From Thermococcus radiotolerans (GTDB lineage Archaea > Methanobacteriota_B > Thermococci > Thermococcales > Thermococcaceae), in assembly GCF_002214565.1 (NCBI RefSeq), contig NZ_CP015106.1, positions 744,001 to 808,000 on the forward strand: DNA of 64,000 nucleotides. The letters are read 5' to 3'. Position 1 is the stretch's first letter. Every line of letters starts with the position of its first letter. Below are positions 56,892-64,000 of the stretch, piece by piece. The notes beneath the pieces are model-generated. The model did no database searches, had not been told where the DNA came from, and saw only the letters and a list, made by a program, of their open reading frames with translations. A program made the position numbers and the translations under genes.

Positions 56892-57359
56892 TTACCACCT
56901 CCCTATTAGTTTCACAATGAGCGGAACGCGCCTAACACGAAAATCAACGATGGTTTCATGTCCAGGACTGCTCAGAACGGGCGAGCCGTCCACGGTGACG
57001 TTGGCACAGTTGATCGGGATGAACCAGTACTTGAAATCCCTGCCCAGGTAGTCGTTCGTCCTCTTAACGTAGAACCCGTCGGTGAGGTTCTGGATGTCCT
57101 CTGGAAGCCCCGCCCCGAAGTCCTTCCACTTCATCTCAACGGCGTAGAAGCCGCTATCGTTGGCAACGAGCACCTCGACAACGGTGCTCCGCTCAACGCT
57201 GTGGATGTACGATATCTCGATGGTGGAACCAATGGGATAGAAATGAGACTCGCCATCAACGCTTATCTCAACGGCGTTAACCGGAAGAAAGAGCAGGAGA
57301 AATGCGAGAATGATTGCAAAAAAAGAAAGGGCTTTTCGGCTCAAAGAGACCCTCCTCAC
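56892..57359 (-). CDS. DUF1850 protein of a TRAP operon
   Basis: 155 aa, GTG start that overlaps the TAXI gene stop as GTGA. A signal peptide or anchor (SFFAIILAFLLLFLPVNAVEI) leads to a beta-rich domain with FYPIGSTIEISYIHSVERSTVVEV, the DUF1850 core. These proteins accompany TAXI-type TRAP transporters and are of unknown function, perhaps an extracytoplasmic accessory. Confidence 0.85.
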   Translation of the reverse strand: MRRVSLSRKALSFFAIILAFLLLFLPVNAVEISVDGESHFYPIGSTIEISYIHSVERSTVVEVLVANDSGFYAVEMKWKDFGAGLPEDIQNLTDGFYVKRTNDYLGRDFKYWFIPINCANVTVDGSPVLSSPGHETIVDFRVRRVPLIVKLIGRW

Positions 57360-58387
57360 GGCTTTAATTCGCTAGGAACGGTCTTGCCCTTCTCCTCGTA
57401 GTACTTGATGGCTCCCGGGTGAAGTGGGATGCTCATACCGTCGAGGGCAGTGTCGAAGCTGATGTACTGGGCCTTGGCGTGAACCTGCCTGAGCTCGTCA
57501 ACGTGGAGGAAGAGCAGCTTGGTCATGGCGTAAACGACGTCATCCGGAACGTCGGCGCTGACGACGAGGACGGCCTTAACGGCGAGCGTCTGGGTGTCCT
57601 CGGTCATGCCCTTGTAGGTGTCCTTCGGAAGGGTCTGGGTGACGTAGAATATGTAGCCCTTGTCCTTGAGCTTCTTGAGGATGTCCTCGCCTATCGGGAG
57701 GACCCTAACCGGGGTCTGAACGGCTATCTGGTCAATGGCCGGGGTGGGGGCGCCCGAAACTATAACCGCGGCATCGATCTGGCCGAGCTTGAGCTGCTGG
57801 GCGGCCTCGCTGAACTTGAGGTAGACCTTGTCAACGTCGTTCCAGACTCCGGCCGCCTCGAGTATCTGCTGGGCGGCCACGGCGGTACCGCTTCCGGCGG
57901 CACCAACGGCAACCTTCTTGCCCTTGAGGTCCTCGAGGGTCTTTATGCCGCTGTCTGCCTTAACGACGAACTGTATGGTTTCAGGATAGAGGGCAGCAAC
58001 ACCGCGGAGCTTGCTAACAGGCTTGCCCTTAAAGGCATCGAGAATAACCCCATTGTAAGCGTAATAGGCAACGTCGTTCTGCATTATCGCAGCCTGGGCC
58101 CTACCCTCACCGATTGCCTGGGCGTTTGCAACGCTGGCACCGCTGGTGACGGCCCTGGCTTCAATCTTAATACCAGCCTCATCTTTGCTGTACTGGTTCA
58201 GTATGTTGGCGTAGGCGGAGCCGAGTGGGTAGTACACACCGCTTGTTCCTCCAGTGTATATCTCCACCGAGCAGGTCTCGGTGGCGCCACTGGTGGTGCT
58301 CGTTTCACCGCCGCCACTGATGCAGCCTGCCATAACCACGGCAAAAACCAAAACGGCAACCAACCCAATTGACATAAGTTTTTTCAT
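57356..58387 (-). CDS. TAXI-family TRAP solute-binding lipoprotein
   Basis: 343 aa from the ATG at 58387, eight bases after GGAGGTG. The signal ends in a lipobox-like VVMAGCISGG, so the mature protein is probably lipid-anchored. GGTSGVYYPLGSAYANIL, SGASVANAQAI and VAVGAAGSGTAVAAQQIL are TAXI hallmark segments. It binds the substrate of the TRAP permease, often glutamate, 2-oxoglutarate or another dicarboxylate in the family. It heads the operon TAXI-DUF1850-permease. Confidence 0.93.
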   Translation of the reverse strand: MKKLMSIGLVAVLVFAVVMAGCISGGGETSTTSGATETCSVEIYTGGTSGVYYPLGSAYANILNQYSKDEAGIKIEARAVTSGASVANAQAIGEGRAQAAIMQNDVAYYAYNGVILDAFKGKPVSKLRGVAALYPETIQFVVKADSGIKTLEDLKGKKVAVGAAGSGTAVAAQQILEAAGVWNDVDKVYLKFSEAAQQLKLGQIDAAVIVSGAPTPAIDQIAVQTPVRVLPIGEDILKKLKDKGYIFYVTQTLPKDTYKGMTEDTQTLAVKAVLVVSADVPDDVVYAMTKLLFLHVDELRQVHAKAQYISFDTALDGMSIPLHPGAIKYYEEKGKTVPSELKP

Positions 58388-58422
58388 AGTCTTGCACACC
58401 TCCGAACTATAATGTACGTTTA

Positions 58423-58438
58423 ATGGTCTAAAGACCAT
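58423..58438. promoter_or_regulatory. perfect palindrome upstream of the TAXI-TRAP operon
   Basis: ATGGTCT-AA-AGACCAT, 7-bp arms. It lies about 36-51 bases before the TAXI start and just downstream of a minus-strand TATA-like AAACTATATAACC (about 58463-58475), near the expected transcription start. A candidate repressor operator. Confidence 0.55.
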
Positions 58439-58612
58439 ATTAGGATATTGAAGCACATCTGGGGTTATATAGTTTGTGTTACTTTTCCGTAAATCTTTCA
58501 TGAAACATCCAACCTAAAACGTAAAACCATCGGTATAAGGTATACAAAGGTAGAATCTCGAACCCGGGCAAAGCCTTTTAATTGTAATGAATATCCCCTC
58601 AGGGGTTGCAAA

Positions 58613-59431
58613 ATGAAAGTCGTGATGACAACCAAGATAGACCTTGCCTCGATGAACATTATGAACAAGCTTATCGAGAACTTCGGATTCAAGGAAACGG
58701 GAAAAGTTTTCGACGGAAACCCAGTGTACGAGAGGGGAGATACGCTCATACTGACAACGAACGACGAGATGATATACTACGACGGCCTCGACAGGGCCAT
58801 TGAGGAGCAGCTGGGCTTCGTGCCCGAGATCATAGCCTTCGCCTCCAGACACTCGAGCAAGCAAAAACTGCCGGCACTCACCGTCCACGTGACCGGGAAC
58901 TGGGGCGAGGGGATATACGGCGGAAAGGACGAGAGCCTTGCGGTCGCACAGCCAGCCGCCATGAAGCTGGCCCTTCTGAAGATGAGTGAACTCAACGACC
59001 TCGGCTGGACTGTCTGCTACGAGGCAACGCACCACGGCCCGAGCGAGCTTGAGGTGCCGAGCTTCTTCATAGAGATAGGTTCAAGCGAGGAAGAATGGGT
59101 AGTCGACAGGGCGGGAGAGATAATAGCCGAGACGATAATCCACGTGCTTGAGAACTACGAGAAGGCCAAGTTCCCGGTTGCCATTGGGATAGGTGGCGGG
59201 CACTACGCACCGAAGCAGACGAAGAGGGCCCTCGAGACCGACCTGGCGTTCAGCCATATAGCGGCGAAGTACGCCCACCCGCTCAAGAGGGAACTCATTC
59301 TGAGGGCAATAGGGAGGACCTCCGGGAACGTGGACGCCATATACGTTGATTGGAAGGGCAGCAAGGGCGAAACCAGGCAGATGGCTAGGGCGCTGGCCGA
59401 GGAACTGGGCTTGGAGTTCATACGTGACTAA
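58613..59431 (+). CDS. dtdA: D-aminoacyl-tRNA deacylase (archaeal DTD2)
   Basis: 272 aa. Core segments [21 protein letters not shown] (in two parts, about 82-102), [21 protein letters not shown] (about 137-157) and [16 protein letters not shown] (about 189-204) are characteristic of archaeal/plant DTD2 (GEK1). The enzyme removes D-amino acids and N-ethyl adducts from charged tRNAs. The ATG is preceded by AGGGGTTG and by a CCCCT-c-AGGGG hairpin (58595-58605) that could mask it. TATA-like CCTTTTAATTG at about 58574. Confidence 0.92.
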   Translation: MKVVMTTKIDLASMNIMNKLIENFGFKETGKVFDGNPVYERGDTLILTTNDEMIYYDGLDRAIEEQLGFVPEIIAFASRHSSKQKLPALTVHVTGNWGEGIYGGKDESLAVAQPAAMKLALLKMSELNDLGWTVCYEATHHGPSELEVPSFFIEIGSSEEEWVVDRAGEIIAETIIHVLENYEKAKFPVAIGIGGGHYAPKQTKRALETDLAFSHIAAKYAHPLKRELILRAIGRTSGNVDAIYVDWKGSKGETRQMARALAEELGLEFIRD

Positions 59432-59491
59432 ACAATCGAAATCTTTAAAGATGTTAAGCGGGATTTTAAAATCAGCACTCGCCCTTAGCTA

Positions 59492-59503
59492 AATTTATAT
59501 ACT
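59492..59503 (+). promoter_or_regulatory. TATA promoter of the ftsZ-secE-spt5-L11 unit
   Basis: AAATTTATATAC about 50 bases upstream of the ftsZ start, following the dtdA stop by about 60 bases. Confidence 0.6.
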
Positions 59504-59552
59504 ACCTGCCTACAAAGTGAAACAGATGTTAAATTGCCCGGAGGGTGAAAAG

Positions 59553-60674
59553 ATGCTGAAGCTGATTGAAGACGCTATCGAAAGAACCTCTGCCGACCTT
59601 AACAAGGTCCCGGAGGCCCAAATCCCCCAGACCGACATTGATGAGGAGCTTAAGAAGATTCTCGAGCAGATACAGGCCAAGATTTATGTCGTTGGTGTCG
59701 GCGGTGCCGGCTGTAACACCATTAACAGGATGATGCAGGTTGGTATTCAGGGTGCAAAGGTCATCGCGGTTAACACCGACGCGCAGGACCTTCTCAAGGT
59801 TCGCGCTCACAAGAAGATACTCATCGGTAAGGAGCTGACCAGGGGCCTCGGAGCCGGAAACAACCCCAAGATGGGTGAGGAGGCCGCCAAGGAAAACGAG
59901 AGGGACATACGCGATGCCCTTGAGGGCGCCGACATGGTCTTCATCACCTGCGGTCTCGGTGGAGGTACCGGTACCGGTGCCGCCCCGGTGGTTGCTGAGA
60001 TAGCCAAGAAGATGGGCGCCCTGACAGTCTCCGTGGTCACCCTTCCGTTCACCGTTGAGGGTATAAGGCGCATAAAGAACGCCGAGTACGGCCTTGAAAA
60101 GCTCAGAAAGAACAGCGACACCGTCATAGTCATCCCGAACGACAAGCTCATGGAGGTCGCCCCGAACCTGCCGATACACATGGCCTTCAAGGTCGCCGAC
60201 GAGATACTCGTCCAGGCCGTCAAGGGCATCACCGAGCTCATCACCAAGCCCGGTCTCGTCAACCTCGACTTCAACGACGTCCGTGCGGTCATGAAGGACG
60301 GCGGCGTCGCCATGATCGGTATCGGCGAGAGCGACAGCGAAAAGAGGGCTTTAGAGGCCGCCCAGCAGGCCCTCAACAGCCCGCTCCTCGACGTAGACAT
60401 AAGCGGTGCCAAGGGTGCCCTTATAAGCATCATCGGAAGCGACGTCAAGCTCGAGGAGGCCCAGCAGATCATTGAGCTCGTCACGAGCAAGCTCGATCCC
60501 GAGGCCCAGGTCATCTGGGGTATCCAGCTCGATGAAGAGCTCGGCAAGATGATAAGGATACTCATAGTCGTCACCGGCGTCAGCTCACCCTACGCCGTCG
60601 CCGAGGAGGAGACCCTCTACTACCCCGAGGAGTCGGAGAGAAAAGTTATTAAGCTCGACCTTGAGGAGCTTTGA
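59553..60674 (+). CDS. ftsZ: cell division GTPase FtsZ
   Basis: 373 aa from the ATG at 59553 (CGGAGGGTG upstream). The GTPase domain holds [15 protein letters not shown] (46-60) and the tubulin signature GGGTGTG (136-142); the T7 loop with NLDFNDV lies about residue 232 and the C-terminal domain includes [10 protein letters not shown]. All catalytic parts are present, unlike the relative at 27971-28726. FtsZ forms the division ring. It is followed by secE with overlapping frames. Codon bias is strong. Confidence 0.96.
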   Translation: MLKLIEDAIERTSADLNKVPEAQIPQTDIDEELKKILEQIQAKIYVVGVGGAGCNTINRMMQVGIQGAKVIAVNTDAQDLLKVRAHKKILIGKELTRGLGAGNNPKMGEEAAKENERDIRDALEGADMVFITCGLGGGTGTGAAPVVAEIAKKMGALTVSVVTLPFTVEGIRRIKNAEYGLEKLRKNSDTVIVIPNDKLMEVAPNLPIHMAFKVADEILVQAVKGITELITKPGLVNLDFNDVRAVMKDGGVAMIGIGESDSEKRALEAAQQALNSPLLDVDISGAKGALISIIGSDVKLEEAQQIIELVTSKLDPEAQVIWGIQLDEELGKMIRILIVVTGVSSPYAVAEEETLYYPEESERKVIKLDLEEL

Positions 60675-60712
60675 CGACCCTTTCATTTTCAAAATTTAGC
60701 GAGGTGACGAGG

Positions 60713-60898
60713 GTGGCAACAAGCACGGAAAAGCTTAAAAGCTTCTTCGCGGAGTCGCGGAGGGTTTTAATGGTCACAAAAAAGCCGGGAATGAAAGAAT
60801 TTAAGATGGCAGCGAAGATTACCGGCATCGGAATGATCCTAATCGGCCTCATCGGCCTTGTTATTCGTCTGTTCGGCTACCTCATCACTGGCTCTTGA
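60713..60898 (+). CDS. secE: protein translocase subunit SecE (Sec61 gamma)
   Basis: 61 aa, the archaeal size. An amphipathic N-terminal half ([22 protein letters not shown]) leads to one membrane helix ([23 protein letters not shown]). GTG start at 60713, five bases after GAGGTGA. Gene order secE-spt5-L11 is conserved in archaea. Confidence 0.93.
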   Translation: MATSTEKLKSFFAESRRVLMVTKKPGMKEFKMAAKITGIGMILIGLIGLVIRLFGYLITGS

Positions 60899-60918
60899 GC
60901 CAGCAACGGGTGATAGAA

Positions 60919-61377
60919 ATGAGCGACAGCAGGATATTTACAGTACGCGTCACCGTAGGCCAGGAAGAGACCACGGCCAAGCTGATATACAGCAAGATTA
61001 AAACGTACAACCTGCCCGTCTACGCTATACTCGCCCCGTCAAAGGTGAAGGGTTACATATTCGTCGAGGCGCCCAGTAAGAGCGCCGTTGACGAGGCCAT
61101 AAAGGGTATACGCCACGCAAAGGGCACCCTTCCGGGCGAGGTTAAGTTTGAGGAGATAGAGCACTTCCTTGAGGAGAAACCGGCCGTCAGCGGCTTCGAA
61201 CCCGGCGACATAGTCGAGCTCATTGCCGGACCGTTCAAGGGTGAGAAGGCAAAGGTCGTAAGGGTCGACGAAGCCAAGGACGAGATAGTAGTCGAACTCA
61301 TAGGCTCAATCGTCCCGATTCCGGTCACGGTGAGGGGCGAATACGTTAGACTTATAAGCAAACGCCAGAAGGAGTGA
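60919..61377 (+). CDS. spt5: transcription elongation factor Spt5 (NusG)
   Basis: 152 aa. NGN domain (about 1-85) with [10 protein letters not shown] and [12 protein letters not shown] domain (about 90-150) with [23 protein letters not shown]. With Spt4 it closes the RNA polymerase clamp and makes it processive. ATG at 60919 after GGGTGAT. Confidence 0.95.
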   Translation: MSDSRIFTVRVTVGQEETTAKLIYSKIKTYNLPVYAILAPSKVKGYIFVEAPSKSAVDEAIKGIRHAKGTLPGEVKFEEIEHFLEEKPAVSGFEPGDIVELIAGPFKGEKAKVVRVDEAKDEIVVELIGSIVPIPVTVRGEYVRLISKRQKE

Positions 61378-61403
61378 ACGGTCAACAGACAGAGGTGAGA
61401 AAA

Positions 61404-61895
61404 ATGGCACAGGTTGTTGAGGTGCTCGTTGAGGGAGGAAAGGCTTCACCCGGACCCCCGCTCGGTCCCGCCATCGGTCCGCTTGGACTCAACGTCAAGC
61501 AGGTCGTTGACGAGATAAACAAGGCTACCAAGGACTTTGAGGGAATGCAGGTTCCCGTCAAGATCATCGTCACCGACCCGAAGAAGAAGACCTTCGAGAT
61601 CGAGGTCGGTGTTCCGCCGGTCAGCCAGCTCATCAAGAAGGAGATCGGCGCCCCGAAGGGCTCCAGCGAGCCCGGTCACAGCCCGGTCGGGAACCTGACC
61701 ATGGAACAGGTCATCAGGATAGCGAAGGCCAAGGTGGACCAGATGCTCGCGGCCGACCTCAAGGCCGCGGCGAAGGAGGTCATCGGCACCGCCCTCAGCA
61801 TGGGCGTTACCATTGAGGGCAAGGACCCCAGGGAAGTCCAGAAGGAGATTGACGAAGGCGTTTACGACGAGATTTTCGCCAACGCCGAGGAGTGA
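61404..61895 (+). CDS. rpl11: 50S ribosomal protein L11
   Basis: 163 aa. Has [23 protein letters not shown] near the N-terminus (in two parts) and the C-terminal RNA-binding domain with [16 protein letters not shown]11 helps form the factor-binding stalk base. GAGGTGAG precedes the ATG. Last gene before a new promoter. Confidence 0.96.
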   Translation: MAQVVEVLVEGGKASPGPPLGPAIGPLGLNVKQVVDEINKATKDFEGMQVPVKIIVTDPKKKTFEIEVGVPPVSQLIKKEIGAPKGSSEPGHSPVGNLTMEQVIRIAKAKVDQMLAADLKAAAKEVIGTALSMGVTIEGKDPREVQKEIDEGVYDEIFANAEE

Positions 61896-61906
61896 GGGAA
61901 AAGTTT

Positions 61907-61974
61907 AAAAATCCCTCTTTTTACGCATTTTTGACTTTTCGTTGCTTAAATCAAAAACGAAAGGAGGGCTGTAA
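61907..61974 (+). promoter_or_regulatory. promoter and hairpin leader of the L1-P0-P1 operon
   Basis: AGTTTAAAAATCCC (about 61907) is a TATA box. The leader contains TTTCGTT (61937-61943) pairing with AACGAAA (61956-61962), directly before the AAGGAGGG ribosome binding site, so folding could limit access to it. Ribosomal protein L1 is an autogenous repressor in some archaea, so this is a candidate control site. Confidence 0.45.
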
Positions 61975-62625
61975 ATGGCCTATGACAGGCAGAAATTCGT
62001 GGAAGCGGTGAAGGAGGCGAAGGCCCGGGCTAAGCCGCGCAACTTCACACAGACCGTCGAAATGGCAGTCAACCTCAAGGATATAGACCTCCGCAAGCCG
62101 GAGAACAGGTTTAAGCTTGAGGTTGTGCTGCCCCACGGTCGTGGGAAGGAGCCCAAAATCGCGGTCATCGCTGATGGTGCCGTTGCCGAGGCGGCTAAAA
62201 AGCTCGGGCTTGATGTGATTAGTGGAGAGCAGCTTGAGGAACTTGCCAAGAGTCCAAGGGAAGCCAGAAAGCTCGCGAAGAACTACGACTTCTTCCTGGC
62301 GGCGGCTCCCCTGATGCCGAAGATCGGTAGGTACCTCGGTAGGTACCTCGGTCCGAGGAACAAGATGCCGCAGGTCGTGCCGCCGACCATGACCAACCTC
62401 GAACCGATAGTGGCAAGGCTCAAGAGGACCGTCAGGCTACAGCTCAAGAACAACCCCGTTGTGCACGCCAGGATAGGAACCGAGGACATGGACGACGAGA
62501 AGCTCGCTGAGAACGCCGAGGCAGTTCTCAACGCCATTATCAACAAGCTGGAGCGCGGCGAGAATCAAGTGAAGTCAGTGTACGTCAAGACCACCATGGG
62601 ACCGGCAGTTAAGGTGGAGAGGTGA
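61975..62625 (+). CDS. rpl1: 50S ribosomal protein L1
   Basis: 216 aa. Two-domain L1 fold; [20 protein letters not shown] (about 26-45) and the conserved GPRNKMP loop (about 127) are present. It binds 23S rRNA at the E-site stalk and may bind its own mRNA. The stop overlaps a GTGAG that precedes the P0 start by five bases. Confidence 0.96.
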   Translation: MAYDRQKFVEAVKEAKARAKPRNFTQTVEMAVNLKDIDLRKPENRFKLEVVLPHGRGKEPKIAVIADGAVAEAAKKLGLDVISGEQLEELAKSPREARKLAKNYDFFLAAAPLMPKIGRYLGRYLGPRNKMPQVVPPTMTNLEPIVARLKRTVRLQLKNNPVVHARIGTEDMDDEKLAENAEAVLNAIINKLERGENQVKSVYVKTTMGPAVKVER

Positions 62626-62630
62626 GGGAG

Positions 62631-63650
62631 ATGGCCCACGTAGCCGAGTGGAAGAAGAAGGAAGTTGAAGAGCTCGCCAACATCATCAAGAGCTACCCAG
62701 TGATAGCGCTCGTTGACGTCGCCAACGTCCCGGCTTACCCGCTCAGCAAGATGCGTGAGAAGCTCAGGGGCAAGGCGCTCCTCAGGGTCAGCAGGAACAC
62801 CCTCATAGAGCTCGCCATAAAGAGGGCCGCCCAGGAGCTCAACAACCCGGACCTCGAGAAGCTCATCGACCACATCCAGGGCGGAGCAGGAATCCTCGCC
62901 ACCGAGATGAACCCGTTCAAGCTCTACAAGCTCCTTGAGGAGAGCAAGACCCCGGCCCCGGCGAAGCCAGGCGTTGCAGTTCCCAAGGACGTCGTGATTC
63001 CAGCCGGTCCGACCTCAATCTCACCGGGTCCGCTCGTCGGTGAGATGCAGGCTCTTGGCATACCCGCGAGAATCGAGAAGGGTAAGGTCAGCATCCAGAA
63101 GGACTACACCGTCCTCAAGGCCGGTGAAGTCATCACCGACCAGCTCGCGAGAATCCTCAACGCGCTCGGAATCGAGCCGCTCGAGGTCGGTCTCAACCTG
63201 CTCGCGGCCTACGAGGACGGAATCGTCTACACTCCAGAAGTCCTAGCGATCGACGAGAGCGAGTACATCACCCTGCTCCAGCAGGCCTACATGCACGCGT
63301 TCAACCTGTCAGTCAACACAGCCTACCCGACCAGCCAGACCATCGAGGCAATCATCCAGAAGGCCTTCCTCGGCGCGAAGAACGTCGCTGTGGAGGCTGG
63401 CTACGTCACCCCAGAGACCGTCGAGGACATCTTTGGCAGGGCTCTGCGTGCAGTCCTGCTCATAGCCCAGGAGCTGCCTGAGGACCTGCTCGACGAGAAG
63501 ACCAAAGAGCTTTTAAACCAACAGGCACAAATAGCCGTTGCCGCTCAGCCTCAAGAGGAGAAGGTTGAGGAGGCTGAGGAAGAAGAGGAGGAAGAAGAGG
63601 AAGCCTCCGAGGAGGACGCGCTCGCGGGACTGGGCGCGCTCTTCGGCTGA
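62631..63650 (+). CDS. rplP0: 50S ribosomal protein P0 (L10)
   Basis: 339 aa, the archaeal P0 length. N-terminal rRNA-binding domain ([32 protein letters not shown]), then the archaeal insertion domain (about 110-180), P1-binding helices and a Glu-rich tail ending [10 protein letters not shown], the translation-factor contact. ATG at 62631 after GAGGTGAGG. Confidence 0.96.
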   Translation: MAHVAEWKKKEVEELANIIKSYPVIALVDVANVPAYPLSKMREKLRGKALLRVSRNTLIELAIKRAAQELNNPDLEKLIDHIQGGAGILATEMNPFKLYKLLEESKTPAPAKPGVAVPKDVVIPAGPTSISPGPLVGEMQALGIPARIEKGKVSIQKDYTVLKAGEVITDQLARILNALGIEPLEVGLNLLAAYEDGIVYTPEVLAIDESEYITLLQQAYMHAFNLSVNTAYPTSQTIEAIIQKAFLGAKNVAVEAGYVTPETVEDIFGRALRAVLLIAQELPEDLLDEKTKELLNQQAQIAVAAQPQEEKVEEAEEEEEEEEEASEEDALAGLGALFG

Positions 63651-63728
63651 ACTTTCCATTTCCCTCGTATCCCTGAACAAATCCGTGTGAAATGAATGAA
63701 AAAATGAAGATGATTGGAGGTGCGAAAA

Positions 63729-64000
63729 ATGGAGTACGTGTATGCCGCTCTGCTGCTCCACGCCGCTGGTAAGGAGATAACCGAGGAGAACCTCAAGGCC
63801 ATCCTTGAGGCCGCTGGTGTCAGCCCGGACGAGGCCAGGATAAAGGCCCTCGTTGCCGCCCTTGAGGGCGTTAACATCGACGAGGTCATCGAGAAGGCCG
63901 CCATGCCGGTTGCCGCCCCGGTTGCCGTTGCCGCTGCTCCGGCTGCCGAGGCTCCGGCTGAGGCCGCCGCTGAGGAAGAGGAGGAAGAGGAAGAGGAGGC
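63729..64000 (+). CDS. rpl12: 50S ribosomal protein P1 (L12), cut by window end
   Basis: Partial: 90 codons from the ATG at 63729 (GGAGGTG upstream), running off the right edge without a stop. Starts [20 protein letters not shown] and passes into an Ala/Pro hinge and the acidic run of archaeal P1. The missing part should be about 15 residues ending in a LF-containing motif. It is the stalk dimer that recruits elongation factors. Confidence 0.95.
   Translation, partial: MEYVYAALLLHAAGKEITEENLKAILEAAGVSPDEARIKALVAALEGVNIDEVIEKAAMPVAAPVAVAAAPAAEAPAEAAAEEEEEEEEE

Overview
The window is chromosomal DNA from a hyperthermophilic euryarchaeon of the order Thermococcales, most likely a Thermococcus. 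The evidence is a reverse gyrase beside a TrmBL2-type chromatin protein, a fused HPS-PHI enzyme, an ADP-forming acetyl-CoA synthetase beta subunit, a SurR/PDO redox pair, archaeal SecE/Spt5/L11/L1/P0/P1, TATA-box promoters and GAGGTGA-type ribosome binding sites. I see no CRISPR array, insertion sequence, intein or rRNA. About 60 protein genes and five tRNA genes (Ser-CGA, Ala-GGC, Val-GAC, Pro-TGG, Thr-GGT) pack the DNA tightly. Many same-strand genes overlap by four bases (ATGA/GTGA), and many convergent pairs share or overlap their stop codons.

Layout. 0-4.7 kb: CYTH protein, helical hypothetical, ABC ATPase and TrkH channel, methionine aminopeptidase. 4.7-12 kb: tRNA-Ser in a structured intergenic region, a four-CBS protein whose tail resembles hibernation-promoting factor, an overlapping uppP-glmU-DUF835 operon, an MBL hydrolase, a Nog1-type GTPase and S8e. 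12-19 kb: CTP synthase flanked by two related membrane proteins, UPF0212/DUF357, a leader RNA plus tRNA-Ala/tRNA-Val, and an M20 aminoacylase/carboxypeptidase. 18-26 kb: GNAT enzyme, phosphoglycolate phosphatase, TruD, Pth2, a secreted COG1361-like protein, AspRS and a KH protein. 25.7-30 kb: one six-gene transcription unit starting with HPS-PHI; its second gene is a shortened, GTPase-motif-less relative of FtsZ. 30-36 kb: arginase-like, zinc-ribbon and winged-helix genes, TrmBL2, an AT-rich gap and reverse gyrase. 36-43 kb: a 2077-residue secreted protein made of two fused solute-binding units with patches of near-identical DNA. 43-52 kb: DUF4139 protein, AcdB, an HPr-kinase-like protein, PDO divergent from surR-ferredoxin-GGR with two SurR sites between them, and topoisomerase I. 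52-54.5 kb: tRNA-Pro and tRNA-Thr with a regular array of four hairpins between them, then a PIN protein divergent from a sugar-isomerase-like gene. 54.5-58.5 kb: a TAXI-TRAP transporter operon with a palindrome at its promoter. 58.6-64 kb: D-aminoacyl-tRNA deacylase, ftsZ and the secE-spt5-L11-L1-P0-P1 cluster, cut by the window end.

The strongest leads are the degenerate FtsZ-like protein (its homology can be read against the true FtsZ in the same window), the CBS-HPF fusion, the gene-conversion mosaic in the giant binding protein, and several families of structured noncoding elements next to tRNA genes.
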